Source: Candidatus Endonucleibacter sp. (ex Gigantidas childressi)
GTDB lineage: Bacteria > Pseudomonadota > Gammaproteobacteria > Pseudomonadales > Endozoicomonadaceae
NCBI GenBank assembly: GCA_030674875.1
Contig: JASXSU010000002.1
Span: 496,001 to 560,000, forward strand
Reading direction: 5' to 3'
Length of the DNA stretch: 64,000 nucleotides
Under the pieces are notes generated by a model. That model was not told the origin of the DNA and made no database searches. It saw only the letters and a program-made list of their open reading frames with translations. A program made the translations under genes and the position numbers. Below are positions 19,461 to 28,581 of the stretch, piece after piece (position 1 is the first letter of the stretch; every line of letters begins with the position of its first letter).

Positions 19461-19559
19461 ATCCTGGGGTAAAAGAACGTGCAGGTTACCTTGTATAAGA
19501 GTCACGTCGTACTAAATTACGCCTTAAAAATCAAGGTCTTCAGGTTTTTTGTCCCGTAC

Positions 19560-19987
19560 ATAGGGTCTAAACATTGCGTAGTCACACTGGTTGAGCGAAA
19601 AACTGGTTACACATTGATAGGCCAGTTAAACGATAGAACGACCAAGTCAACCAACAGGCGAACGATAAAATTAATGAGTAAAATGCCTGAGCAATTTAAT
19701 ACCATTACATCAGATAACGGCACCGAGTTTCACCAATATAAGAAAGCTGAAGAAGTGACTAATTATCCTTATTACTTTGCCAACCCACATCACTCATGGG
19801 AACGTGGCACGAATGAAAATACCAATGGTTTGATCAAACAATACTCAGCTCAGGGAACATCAATGGCAGGACTAACTCAGCAACTAGGTAATATCATCGC
19901 GGCCAAATTAAATACAAGACCAAGGAAGCGGTTACCTTATAAAACACCGGAGGAATGCTTTTATGAATAACTACTTGTGTCGCACTT
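19560..19987 (+). pseudogene. IS30 transposase (type 1), C-terminal part with right IS end
   Basis: It starts abruptly inside the catalytic domain at GSKHCVVTLVERKTGY and continues with TITSDNGTEFHQY, NPHHSWERGTNENTNGL and LNTRPRKRLPYKTPEE to the stop at 19970. These are the second catalytic aspartate and the glutamate of IS30. The right end, tgtcgcactt, closes at 19987. It complements the N-terminal fragment at 12835, but orientation and spacing rule out a simple split. Confidence 0.85.
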
Positions 19988-20004
19988 AAAACTTGATACT
20001 AAGA

Positions 20005-20065
20005 GGCTTACGGGGATTTGTTTGTCTTCTACTAGTTACTTAAAATGGTAACGGGAATATTCCTC
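20005..20065. repeat. Short interspersed element (type C)
   Basis: Reverse complement of the sequence at about 36337-36400 with few differences: both hold ggcttac(t)ggg, tttgtttgtcttctact and gttacttaaaatggtaacgg. It follows the IS30 end directly. No coding. Confidence 0.5.
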
Positions 20066-20082
20066 ATTTATTTTAGATTTAT

Positions 20083-20451
20083 TTAATAATCTTTAGAGTC
20101 CGGTGTGGATCTATAAAATGAGCTGGGTAGCACATTAATATTGAATCGTCGTCCTAACATAACAATTGCGGGAATAGTTAATGGTGCAAAAGGTAAAATG
20201 GCAAATACACCAATCCCCAACTCTTTTAACAGGTCTGCTAACTGCCTGTTGGCTAATGTTATTTCATCTTTGCTGGCAGTGCCTTGGGTTGTTTTTTTAT
20301 ATGTTTGTAGCATACTTTTGGTTTCTTTACATCTCAGGGCTAGAGCCAGCTTAATCTTCAATAAACTCCATTTTACGCGGCGATAATTGAGCTTACGAGT
20401 TATTCGTATCATGCGTATCGGGGACCGGAAAAAATGGAGGATAAATTTCAT
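20083..20451 (-). CDS. Small LETM1-like protein
   Basis: The 122 residues have a basic N-terminal half rich in aromatic and arginine residues, then LANRQLADLLKELGIGVFAI, then LPFAPLTIPAIVML and FNINVLPSSF. The last part matches the short bacterial relatives of the LETM1 ribosome-binding domain (hydrophobic P-x-PLT-P core, then VLPSSF). Mitochondrial LETM1 acts in ion exchange; the role of the bacterial form is unknown. It lies 33 bp downstream of dusC on the same strand, so co-transcription is likely. Confidence 0.65.
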   Translation of the reverse strand: MKFILHFFRSPIRMIRITRKLNYRRVKWSLLKIKLALALRCKETKSMLQTYKKTTQGTASKDEITLANRQLADLLKELGIGVFAILPFAPLTIPAIVMLGRRFNINVLPSSFYRSTPDSKDY

Positions 20452-20484
20452 TTATTTGTATCTCGAAAGGTCTCGTATGAAATA

Positions 20485-21501
20485 CTAGGCGGGGTTATGA
20501 TGATATCCTTCTGTCTCAGACGCAGTTAAGACTACTCTAGTAATGGCTTTTGAACAATTTAATAATTTTATTTTTTGAAATAGCTTAAGCGCAGGTGTAG
20601 AGCTTTTACTCATCATACTTAGCCATTGCTTAGAACGCCCTATAATATAGCGGTTGGTGTCTATAATGAAGTAGGGGTGTGAACCAGACTCTAGAGAATT
20701 GCTATGATCGGTAGCCATATTAATGAAGAGCCGAAGTATGGGTAACGTCTCTCTCCATATTTCTTGTGGTGATTTCTGCTCTTTGCTTGTTTTTATATGG
20801 CGTGCGAGTAACGGATTCCTAAGTAACCCTCGACCAATCATAATTCTTTCACAGCCTGATACCTGCTGAATGCGCCGTGCATCTTCAACGGTGAAAATAT
20901 CGCCGTTGGCGATAACTGGAATCTTTACGCAGTCATTAATACGAGCTATCCACTCCCAGTGGGCTGGTGGGCGATAACCATCAACCTTGGTTCTAGCATG
21001 TACTGTAATGGCATCAGCTCCGGCAGATTCTATGGCTTGGGCGTTATCCAGAGCTTTGGAGGTATCCTCATAACCTAAACGCATTTTAGCTGTAACTGGA
21101 ATGTGGTCTGGGGTTGCAGCTCTAACCGCTTTAACGATACGGTGTATCTGATCTGGTTCTTTTAGCAGCACCGCGCCCCCTCTGTGCTTGTTTACTGTTT
21201 TTGCGGGGCAGCCAAAGTTAATGTCAATGTTTTTGGCTCCGAGTAACGCAGCTTGTGTTGCACTTCGTGCCATCATTTCCGGGTTGCTGCCTAACAGCTG
21301 TACGGTAACTGGGGTTTTGTTAAGAGTGTTACATCCGTGGTGCAGCTCTGGGCACAGCCTATAAAAGGTGGAGGATGGTAGGGGGATATCTGTAACGCGA
21401 ACAAATTCAGTAACGCAGTGGTCAAGCCCACCGACTTCTGAAAGAAGTTCTCGCATTAGGTAATCAACAACCCCATCCATCGGGGCAAGTGTAATGTGCA
21501 T
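20485..21501 (-). CDS. dusC: tRNA-dihydrouridine(16) synthase
   Basis: FMN-dependent enzyme reducing uridine 16 in the tRNA D loop. The TIM-barrel starts with LAPMDGVVDYLMRELLSEVG. The catalytic cysteine lies in NINFGCPAKTVNKHRGGAV-type sequence (about residues 94-110, here IDINFGCPAKTV). KMRLGYED and VHARTKVDGYRPPAHW carry the usual phosphate and substrate residues, and PVIANGDIF and IMIGRGLLRNP close the barrel. FVRVTDIPLPSSTFYRLCPE near residue 35 and the C-terminal helical domain favour DusC over DusA/B. Length 338 is slightly above the usual 315. Confidence 0.9.
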   Translation of the reverse strand: MHITLAPMDGVVDYLMRELLSEVGGLDHCVTEFVRVTDIPLPSSTFYRLCPELHHGCNTLNKTPVTVQLLGSNPEMMARSATQAALLGAKNIDINFGCPAKTVNKHRGGAVLLKEPDQIHRIVKAVRAATPDHIPVTAKMRLGYEDTSKALDNAQAIESAGADAITVHARTKVDGYRPPAHWEWIARINDCVKIPVIANGDIFTVEDARRIQQVSGCERIMIGRGLLRNPLLARHIKTSKEQKSPQEIWRETLPILRLFINMATDHSNSLESGSHPYFIIDTNRYIIGRSKQWLSMMSKSSTPALKLFQKIKLLNCSKAITRVVLTASETEGYHHNPA

Positions 21502-21692
21502 ATTATAATTTATTGCCCAGATTTCATTTTATTTAAAAGAGAATGAATTATCACTGATAACCAATATTTTTGCCATTAAACAGCGATCTTACCCCCATGA
21601 ATTCTAGCAGGCATAGGTTTTTTGTCCATTAGCAGCTAAATAATAATCGATTTAACGTTTTCAGGAGTCATTTTTTATCAATTATCGTTGAG

Positions 21693-21745
21693 TGGGCGAT
21701 AAAAGAGTGAAGCCCCATGAGCCGACTATTAGTAGGGCCTAATTC
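21693..21745. repeat. Fragment of a short interspersed element
   Basis: gggcgataaaagagtgaagccccatgagccgac (in part) matches the core of the repeats at 24790 and 29436 (gcgaagccccatgagcctatgagtagtag). It lies between dusC and the IS30 copy; the rest of 21502-21751 shows no gene. Confidence 0.4.
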
Positions 21746-21751
21746 ATATAC

Positions 21752-22702
21752 AAGTGCGACACCCAATTTAATAAAAACCATGAACTGCGATGCCCTTAGT
21801 TTTTTGCTCCAATCACGAAGTAAAAACCTATGAAGTATCAACAGCTCACCGAGGGTGATAGATATATGATAGTCGCGCTAAAATGGCAAGGATTAAGTTT
21901 TACGGACATTGCCACAGCTATCGGAAAACACCGAAGTACCATATATCGAGAATTTCAACGCAATACTTGTTGGCATAAGTGTGGCTCATATCGACCCATC
22001 AGGGCACAGCAAGGGCAAGAGCTAGGCGTCGATGTTCAAAGAGAAACCAATATTTTACAGAAAAGGATTACGTGATCATTAGGCAACTCTTACATAAACA
22101 ATGGGGTCCTGAACAGATTACTGGTTACTTAAAACGGATAGGTGTACATTGCTTTAGCCATGAAACTATTTATCGATATATTTGGCGTGATAAAAAGAAA
22201 GGCGGCTTGCTATGGAAGCACTTGCGTTGCGCTCAAAAGCGAAGAGGTAAACGCTACAAGGCTTATGATAGTCGAGGCAGGATTGCCTAAGCGCAATATA
22301 GCAGACCGACCAGCTGAAGTAGAAACGCGTGAAACACTAGATCATTGGGAAGTAGACACCGTGATGGGTAAAGGGTCTAAACACCCGCCCTGATAATGGG
22401 TGAACACAGGGTTGCGTTAGCAGCTTAAGCAGTGACGCACTTGGAATTTGAATCCGCGAAAGTTGAAGAAGTGACTAATTGCCCTTATTACTTTGCCAAC
22501 CCACATCACTCATGGGAACGAGGTCCGAATTAAAACACCAATGGTTTGATCAGACAATACTTAGTTAGGGGAACATCAATGGCAGGACTAACTCAGCAAC
22601 GATGTAATATCATCGCGGCCAATTAAATACAAGACCAAGGAAGCGGTTAGCTTATAAAACACCGGAGGAATGCTTTTATGAATAACTACTTTTGTCGTAC
22701 TT
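21752..22702 (+). pseudogene. Degenerate IS30 element (type 1) with both ends
   Basis: Left end aagtgcgacaccca at 21752; right end gtcgtactt at about 22702. The transposase starts at 21830 (MKYQQLTEGDRYMIVALKW) but shifts frame near 22010 and 22290. The frames 21830-22075, 21979-22290 and 22142-22393 are three pieces of one gene. The centre of the catalytic domain is replaced at 22379-22458 by the end of the other IS30 type. The C-terminal part (CPYYFANPHHSWERG, GTSMAGLTQQ) has stops. It cannot make transposase. Confidence 0.85.
22379..22458 (+). mobile_element. IS30 type 2 end fragment nested in IS30 type 1
   Basis: acacccgccctgataatgg through ggaatttgaatccgcg matches the reverse complement of 24112-24187, the 3' end of the type 2 transposase plus its terminal repeat. 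It sits at the place where type 1 should read from GKGSKH toward EEVTN, so either a nested insertion with deletion or recombination between the two IS types happened. Confidence 0.7.
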
Positions 22703-22714
22703 CAAACCTGATAC

Positions 22715-22824
22715 TAAGCAGGATAGGTACGTTAAAAATCAGTCCGAAGCACTAAAATCAGTGTATAAAACAAATGATTTAATGTTCAACTCCTTAGAAA
22801 AGTAGTTGGTTATACTGAGGTCTC
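22715..22824 (+). mobile_element. 3' end remnant of an IS5-like element
   Basis: From aggataggtacgttaaaaa to ggttatactgaggtctc it matches the last ~110 bp of the IS5-like copies at 35601-36321 and 52454-53827. The transposase body is absent. Confidence 0.8.
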
Positions 22825-23081
22825 ATATAGTAAACTTGCAATAGTAGAGGTAGAAGAGAGAAAAAATAAATTTTAAACTACGCGCTGCGTTGGCGTAATG
22901 GAGGGGAGAGCCTTGATGACTATATAGAATTTACATAAAATCAGAATTATTAAATAGGTAGCTAATGCAGTAAATTAAGTTGTCTCACTTACGTGTGCTT
23001 CGCTTGTGGCGAAGATCACAAGACTTTTTTTACTACAACGGTATCCATTTTGCTAGGTTATGTTCTTATAGGAAAGAAAAT

Positions 23082-23489
23082 ATGTTTTTCACATTGCTGT
23101 TAGTCACATTCACACTTTCAATCGCCGTTTCCTTTGGCATTGTAAGGGCATTCGATAAAGCCATTGGGTTAATATTTAACCGTATAATTCAGGATCAAAT
23201 AAGTATTGTATGGCAACAGTATATTAGATTTGCGGCATATGTCGTTGGTATTTCAGGCGGTGTGAGGATTTACCAGTTAGAGCGTTATATCAGCGCTCCT
23301 TATAAAGATGCAGAAATCCTTGCCTTAAGCTCAGAACGTGCTGTTTTAGAGGTATACCGCACTATTATTGAAGCACTTCAAAGTTTAGCCTGGATGTATC
23401 TTATAGTTTTTATATTTGCACTAATAGCTTATGTTATAGTTAAAGGTTTTGAGTTGAAGCATAAAAAGGCTCGCAGTATCGATGAATAA
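23082..23489 (+). CDS. Conserved membrane protein of unknown function
   Basis: The 135 residues contain a first membrane helix at 2-22 (FFTLLLVTFTLSIAVSFG), a second hydrophobic stretch around 50-62 (FAAYVVGISGGVRIYQLE), and a third near 105-125 (SLAWMYLIVFIFALIAYVIV). ATG 23082 is chosen because aggaaag lies 7-12 nt upstream; the earlier in-frame start at 22980 adds 34 non-conserved residues. The pattern looks like a conserved gammaproteobacterial hypothetical, but I know no function. Neighbours are IS debris and an NTF2-like gene. Confidence 0.7.
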   Translation: MFFTLLLVTFTLSIAVSFGIVRAFDKAIGLIFNRIIQDQISIVWQQYIRFAAYVVGISGGVRIYQLERYISAPYKDAEILALSSERAVLEVYRTIIEALQSLAWMYLIVFIFALIAYVIVKGFELKHKKARSIDE

Positions 23490-23687
23490 GGGCTTTCACA
23501 GGAAAGTCAAGTAGCTTATTATCTTTCCTGGGATGTGTAAAAAGCTAATCTGCTCTTATTTATACCCGCTGCTATGTAGGTGAGAGTAAGCGATAAACGG
23601 GAAAGTCCCAGTGAAACTGAGTTGATTAGGTGATTTACGTCGTTAGGTCTAAATATTTTTTGATACGACAATTGAGGGTTGAAAAAA

Positions 23688-24065
23688 ATGAGCGTAGAAG
23701 AAAATACAATGGTTTTAGATGCAGTTAATATTGCTAGTAGGCAATGGAAAAATGCTTTTAATTCTGGTGATGCTGCAGGTTGTGCGGCTCAGTACGAAAA
23801 AACAGCCATTATGAATGCTAAGCCTTTTGGTACATATAAAGGAACGATTGAGATTCAGACTTTTTGGCAAAAACTCATCGACGATGGTTTTACGGATGTG
23901 GATTATATCGACCCCATAATAAAAGCTGTAAATGAAGAAAGTGCTTTATTGACCGCAAGTTGGAAAATGAACAATGCTCGTGGAGTAATCACTAAAGAGC
24001 TTTGGGTTCTTCAGTCTGATGGTACTGCAAAGTTACGCGAAGATGATTTCGAAGCCCAAGGATAA
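23688..24065 (+). CDS. NTF2-like (SnoaL/DUF4440-type) protein
   Basis: The 125 residues fit the cone-shaped NTF2 fold of small isomerases and binding proteins: an N-terminal helix WKNAFNSGDAAGCAAQYEK, the turn ITMN-like AIMNAKPFGTYKG, the helix FWQKLIDDGFTDV, then strands ending GVITKELWVLQSDG. The family binds small hydrophobic or polar ligands; no catalytic residue set is clear, so no reaction is assigned. Start at ATG 23688 follows gaggg with 9-nt spacing; an upstream TTG is unlikely. Confidence 0.7.
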   Translation: MSVEENTMVLDAVNIASRQWKNAFNSGDAAGCAAQYEKTAIMNAKPFGTYKGTIEIQTFWQKLIDDGFTDVDYIDPIIKAVNEESALLTASWKMNNARGVITKELWVLQSDGTAKLREDDFEAQG

Positions 24066-24111
24066 CAAGTAGTCCTAGCCGATTTTTAACTCATCGGTTA
24101 GATTTAAACAT

Positions 24112-25336
24112 CGCGGATTCAAATTCCAAGTGCATCGCAGCTTAAGCTGCTAACGCAGCCCTGTGTTCACCCATTATCAGAGCGGGTGTTTTGAAATTCA
24201 AATCTTTTCTTGGCCGAGAATTAAGCCGCATCAATGCTCGCTTCACCTCTATCGGACCGACCTTCTTGAAGTCTGTATTTTTTGGAAAACATTGTCGTAG
24301 CAATCCATTGGTGTTCTCATTTAACCCTCGCTCCCAAGAGCTGTGGGGGTGCACAAAGTAAACCTCCGCCGATAATGCTTGGCTGATTTTCTCATGGTAC
24401 GAAAACTCTTTCCCGTTGTCAGCAGTAATGGTGTGAACAATAACCTTAAATGGGTTGAGCAAGCTTATCATAGCTTTGGTAACATCTGCTGCGCTTTTGC
24501 TTTTTACCTGGGCTGATACCGTGTGCTTCGTGACCAGCTCGATTATAGTTACCAAAGCCCCGCTATACCCTTTGCCAATGACGGTATCAATCTCCCAGTC
24601 CGACACGCGATTTATCGTCAACTATCTCTGGGCTATCATATATGCTGACGCGGTTATTTATCTGGCCGCACGTTGACTTGCCGTTTCGTCGCTTGTCATA
24701 CTTCTTGCCCTAGGCCGACGAAGATGCATGTAAAGATCGCCGCCAGCCTGCTTATTCGCCCAAATATGTAGGTAGATGCTTTCATAGCTTACACCCAAAG
24801 CATTTCAAATTGCTACTAGGCAGCAAGTAAGCGAAGCCCCGTGAGCCTACGAATAGTAGGTGATCGGGGTGAGCGAACGCAGCCAACAACGTAGCAATTT
24901 GAAAGGCGACGGGTATAATCAGTCGTTCCTGATCATTCAGCAACCAACTTGGAATCTGCTCTGGACTCCACGCTACACACAGCTTTGATTCAAGCACCGT
25001 AATCATTTTTGGCGTCATTCTACTTGCCTGAGCCGACTCTGCACGCAGGCTATCTGTTCGGCCTTGTGATTGCCTATACCTATATCCACGCTCTCCAGTA
25101 TTCCTTGCCAACTCACGGCTCACCGTGGACTGGCTGGTGCCAATAATCTCCGATATCTCCCTTTGGCTGCAACCGCTTTTCTTTCATGCGGAAATATGGC
25201 ATCGTTGTTCGTAAGCCAGTTATTGGTAAGTTATCGTCATCACTTCATCTCTTGCCGGAGAAAAGGGTAGGAGCTTGCCTTCAGCTAGCCCTTTCTTCTA
25301 CCTAGTAAAGTGATGCACTTCAGATTTGAATCCGCC
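24112..25336 (-). pseudogene. IS30 element (type 2), transposase broken by MITE and frameshifts
   Basis: Ends: gcggattcaaattccaagtg at 24112 and its inverted partner cacttcagatttgaatccgc at about 25336. The transposase reads on the minus strand from about 25240 (YEQRC-type start, then a shift near 25170), VSRELARNTGERGYRYRQSQ, MTPKMITVLESKL, the MITE at 24790, ESIYLHIWANKQAGGDLYM, further shifts near 24660, then the catalytic part VSDWEIDTVIGKGYSGALV, TADNGKEFSYHE and HSSWERGLNENTNGLLRQ to 24142. All DDE residues can be seen but not in one frame. Confidence 0.88.
24790..24915. mobile_element. TA-targeting MITE-like element (copy 5)
   Basis: Reverse orientation, from ttacacccaaagcat to gaaaggcgacgggta. 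The IS30 type 2 fragment at 30050 gives the empty site (catagctaatccgtcg-type), so the insertion is visible base by base: 127 bp added, one more than 126, from an extra base in the left end. Confidence 0.85.
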
Positions 25337-25355
25337 CTTTATATGACGAAGAAGT

Positions 25356-25583
25356 ATGAGTATTAAATATAAAAACACGATGATGATTGCTGGCCTTCTA
25401 ATGCTGTTTTTAGGGGCCATCTTTATGTTGCTGGAGAATACTTTTTATCAATATATTGATGAAGATGGAGTGCTGCACGAGAGTTATTTTATGCCGTTGG
25501 GTTTTCTTAGTGTTTTTTTGGGGTTGGTTCTCTTGTTGGTTACTATCGTTAGACAATTGATGTTTAGGAAAAATAATCTTTAG
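25356..25583 (+). CDS. DUF3955 small membrane protein
   Basis: 75 residues with two membrane helices (about 9-28 and 46-67) separated by the short loop TFYQYIDEDGVLHESYFMPL, the signature of DUF3955. Function unknown. It starts 20 bp after the IS30 end, so its promoter may lie within or across the IS. Confidence 0.8.
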   Translation: MSIKYKNTMMIAGLLMLFLGAIFMLLENTFYQYIDEDGVLHESYFMPLGFLSVFLGLVLLLVTIVRQLMFRKNNL

Positions 25584-25663
25584 AGTTTATACCAGTTACC
25601 ATTGAAGGTGAGAGTAGTTAGCAACCTTCACCTTCAAGTGGGGTTGGGTACAGTCATGCTGAG

Positions 25664-26050
25664 TTACTGGGCGATGGCGCTACACTTTAGTGATTTTCCT
25701 TGCCAGCGAATAAACATCATGGATGCTATGTATAGAGTTATTATGCAAAAGGTAATTAACCATTCATAGAGTGCCCCTGGAGCGCTCCAAGTTGCAAGAA
25801 CACTGCTGATAAAATAAAAGCATAGAATAAAGCACAGCCATGCAGCGGATTTTGGCCTTTTTCTAAGTAATCCTGGCAAGGGAAGTAATAAGGGTATAAT
25901 CTGCAATATAGAGAATATTAGTTGTGGTTTTTCTGGTGAATTTAGCCACAAGATTTTGGTCAACAATAGTACAATAAGACTGCTATAAAGCCCAATACAT
26001 ACTTGGAATCCGTAATTGACTTTTTGGTTTAGAACTTTTATTGACGACAT
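25664..26050 (-). CDS. DUF2069 membrane protein
   Basis: 128 residues with four predicted membrane helices: VCIGLYSSLIVLLLTKILW, then FSILQIIPLLLPLPGLL, AWLCFILCFYFISSVLAT and WLITFCIITLYIASMMFI, ending in IRWQGK. LLLPLPGLLRKRPKSAAWL is the family mark. The start is ATG 26050, after a gggag site; the frame extends 21 further residues upstream, but these are poorly conserved. Function unknown; in many relatives the gene follows wrbA, which is not seen here. Confidence 0.8.
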   Translation of the reverse strand: MSSIKVLNQKVNYGFQVCIGLYSSLIVLLLTKILWLNSPEKPQLIFSILQIIPLLLPLPGLLRKRPKSAAWLCFILCFYFISSVLATWSAPGALYEWLITFCIITLYIASMMFIRWQGKSLKCSAIAQ

Positions 26051-26159
26051 GTTCGCAGGCTCCCAAGAGCCGATTCTGATGGTCAACCAAATAGGCTTGC
26101 CGGTGGCTAACAAAAATTGGTCGTTGGATTAATTACAAATATCTGACCAAGGTTTAAGC

Positions 26160-26760
26160 AATAAGTTATTTATACTCACCTCAATCATCTCACTCGCCTA
26201 CTATTCTTGGGTTTATGGGGATTTACTAGTTTGTCGCCTACCCGCACCTTCAATGGTAAAGGGTATATGCCCCAAAGAATCTGGTGTTGCTATGCGTCGG
26301 CAAGTGAGCAAGGCCACAGAAACTTAGAAGCGCTAAGAGACAATGGTGAGCTAGCTCTTGCCACAAGGTAGCAGCCTCAAAGGTGAAGAGTATATACCTG
26401 CTTCTGAATAAGAGAAAGACCTGAGAGCTTTTTAGCAGGGACGGCTGTGGTAAATTCTAATACCCGTAACAGGGTATCTTACATTTTTGGAGATTAATTG
26501 TAATAATCTTGTAAGCTGCATTGCAAATATTTTGAAGGTTTTATTATTTTGGTTTGATTCAATTATTCAAGAGACTCAGCGACATCTTGATTTAGCCAGA
26601 TGTGGTGCTTTCTTTGTGGGGTGTCATTCTTAGAGCCCCCCCCAGAGCCTAAAAGGTTGGAGGTTATGCGGCTCTCACTTATCCCTAGTTACGTGCTGCT
26701 TATGGGCTTATGGGGGCACTTGTTTGTCGCATACTCATACCTTTAATGATAATGAGTGTA
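26160..26760. repeat. Gene-free stretch with three degenerate interspersed repeats
   Basis: Between DUF2069 and metN no coding frame is convincing. About 26165-26265, 26266-26395 and 26690-26755 each have the tata-ccc, ctcac/agtagg, ggtata layout of the scattered repeats (for example accttcaatggtaaagggtata and ggtgaagagtatata). gtaacagggtatcttac near 26465 is an isolated match. I saw no MetJ box. Confidence 0.45.
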
Positions 26761-26878
26761 GACTACTTGCAACATCATCAAATTGCATTTATTGCTTAAA
26801 AATGCGTAAAATTAACGGGCTGGTAACCATGACTTATTAATAGGTCGGAAAGGGGCCGTGAGTTCCAGCGGAGTAAAT

Positions 26879-27910
26879 ATGATTGAGCTGAAGCAGTTAA
26901 GTAAGTTTTTTATTTCAGGCGGTGCTGAAGTGAGGGCACTTGATAATATTAATTTGGTCGTTCCTGAAGGTTCAGTATTTGGTGTTATTGGCTCCAGTGG
27001 CGCTGGTAAGAGCACTCTGATTCGTTGTGTCAATCTGTTGGAAAGACCGTCTTCTGGTTCGGTTCTCATTGATGGCAGTGATTTAACCAAGTTGTCAGAA
27101 AAAGCCTTGCGGAAAACCCGTTATAACATGGGTATGATTTTTCAGAATTTTAATCTTCTTTCTAGTCGTACTGTTTTTAGAAATATAGCCTTGCCGCTGG
27201 AGTTGGCTGGTTATACTAAAAATGATATTAATGCAGAGGTGATGTCTTTGCTGGAGTTGACGGGATTACAAGAAAAAAAGAACAGTTATCCTATGCAGCT
27301 TTCTGGTGGCCAAAAGCAGCGGGTGGCTATTGGTAGGGCGCTGGCTAGTAAGCCGCGAATTTTGTTGTGTGACGAAGTGACTTCAGCATTGGATCCGCAA
27401 ACAACTGCTTCTATTTTAACTTTGTTAAAAGATATTAATCGTCGGTTTAATATCACTATTCTGATGATTACCCACGAAATGGATGCTGTAAAATTAATCT
27501 GCGATCGAGTAGGAATCTTGAGTAATGGTAAGCTGATTGAGGAAAATAGCGTGGAAGCTTTTTTTATGAGCCCGAAAACAGAGCTGGCTAAGGAGTTTGT
27601 ACGCAGTGCAATTCATGAAAAGCCTGTTGCTGATATTCAAAGCCGTTTTCAGAAAAGTCCTGCGCCTAGTGCTCGCCCGGTGGTTAGAATTACCTTTGTT
27701 GGGCAGCCGGTGGTTGAGCCGTTGATTACCCAAGCGGCTAGAAATTATGATGTTGATTTTGTTATTTTACAGGCGGATATTGAAACCGTTGGCGGTAAAC
27801 CGATGGGCTTTCTGATGGTGGAAATTGTTGGTGACGAGTTGGCATCTGGGCAAGTGTTGGCATTCCTTCAAGAACATGCAAAAGTAGAGGTACTTGGTTA
27901 TGTCAACTGA
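26879..27910 (+). CDS. metN: Methionine ABC transporter ATP-binding protein
   Basis: Energises D/L-methionine uptake with MetI and MetQ at the inner membrane. Walker A is GSSGAGKST (38-46), Q-loop at MGMIFQNFNLL, signature LSGGQKQRV, Walker B ILLCDEVTSALDP, H-switch ITHEM. A C-terminal NIL ligand-sensing domain (from about 265, RPVVRITFVGQPVVEPLI) lets methionine inhibit transport from inside. ATG 26879 gives 343 residues, the exact family length, and has ggag upstream; the GTG at 26858 is less likely. It overlaps metI by 11 bp. Confidence 0.95.
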   Translation: MIELKQLSKFFISGGAEVRALDNINLVVPEGSVFGVIGSSGAGKSTLIRCVNLLERPSSGSVLIDGSDLTKLSEKALRKTRYNMGMIFQNFNLLSSRTVFRNIALPLELAGYTKNDINAEVMSLLELTGLQEKKNSYPMQLSGGQKQRVAIGRALASKPRILLCDEVTSALDPQTTASILTLLKDINRRFNITILMITHEMDAVKLICDRVGILSNGKLIEENSVEAFFMSPKTELAKEFVRSAIHEKPVADIQSRFQKSPAPSARPVVRITFVGQPVVEPLITQAARNYDVDFVILQADIETVGGKPMGFLMVEIVGDELASGQVLAFLQEHAKVEVLGYVN

Positions 27911-28556
27911 GGTTTGGGTGTTGTTACTTTTGTCACTTTGGGAGACCTGCTATATGGTGGCGATTTCTGGAGGTATGAGCTTCTTGCTGGGTATTCCGCT
28001 GGGTGTGCTGCTCTACACAACTAGGATGGGACGTATTGATGAGAACCTGCTTGTTAATTGGATGCTGGCAGGAATTATTAATGCTGGGCGGTCGGTACCA
28101 TTTATTATATTGATGGTGGCAATTATTCCCTTTACGCGACTGTTAATCGGATCCTCTATTGGTACGGTAGCAGCTATTGTACCGCTAACAGTGGCAGCAA
28201 TTCCTCTTGTCGCCCGCATTGTTGAAGGGGCCATAAACGAAGTGCCTGCAGGATTAGTTGAAGCTGCTCAGTCTATGGGCGCAAGCTCTTGGCAAATTAT
28301 CACTCGGGTGCTTTTGCCTGAAGCACGCCCGAGTTTGATTAATGGTATGACCATTACGTTGGTTACATTGGTTAGCTATTCGGCTATGGCTGGCGCTATT
28401 GGAGGTGGGGGCCTTGGTGACTTAGGTATTCGTTATGGTTATCAACGTTTTGATGGGGTGATTATGCTGGCTACAGTAGTTTTGCTGATTGTATTGGTGC
28501 AGCTGATTCAAATGGTTGGTGATCGTTTACAACACTACTACAATAAAAATTTGTAG
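27900..28556 (+). CDS. metI: Methionine ABC transporter permease
   Basis: Inner-membrane permease of the methionine importer; 218 residues, five membrane helices expected. The coupling loop EAAQSMGASSWQIITRV with ALLPEA-type end (VLLPEARPS) contacts MetN, and GRSVPFIILMVAIIPFTRLL and SAMAGAIGGGGLGDLGIRYG are typical of MetI. ATG 27900 overlaps the metN stop, so translation is coupled; TTG 27894 is an alternative. Confidence 0.95.
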   Translation: MSTEVWVLLLLSLWETCYMVAISGGMSFLLGIPLGVLLYTTRMGRIDENLLVNWMLAGIINAGRSVPFIILMVAIIPFTRLLIGSSIGTVAAIVPLTVAAIPLVARIVEGAINEVPAGLVEAAQSMGASSWQIITRVLLPEARPSLINGMTITLVTLVSYSAMAGAIGGGGLGDLGIRYGYQRFDGVIMLATVVLLIVLVQLIQMVGDRLQHYYNKNL

Positions 28557-28581
28557 CTGTCTGATGGGGAAGTAATGAGAA

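Noticed and set aside
26400-26878. MetJ boxes or a SAM riboswitch ahead of metNIQ
   Set aside because: No tandem agacgtct-like sites and no riboswitch core pattern could be seen.
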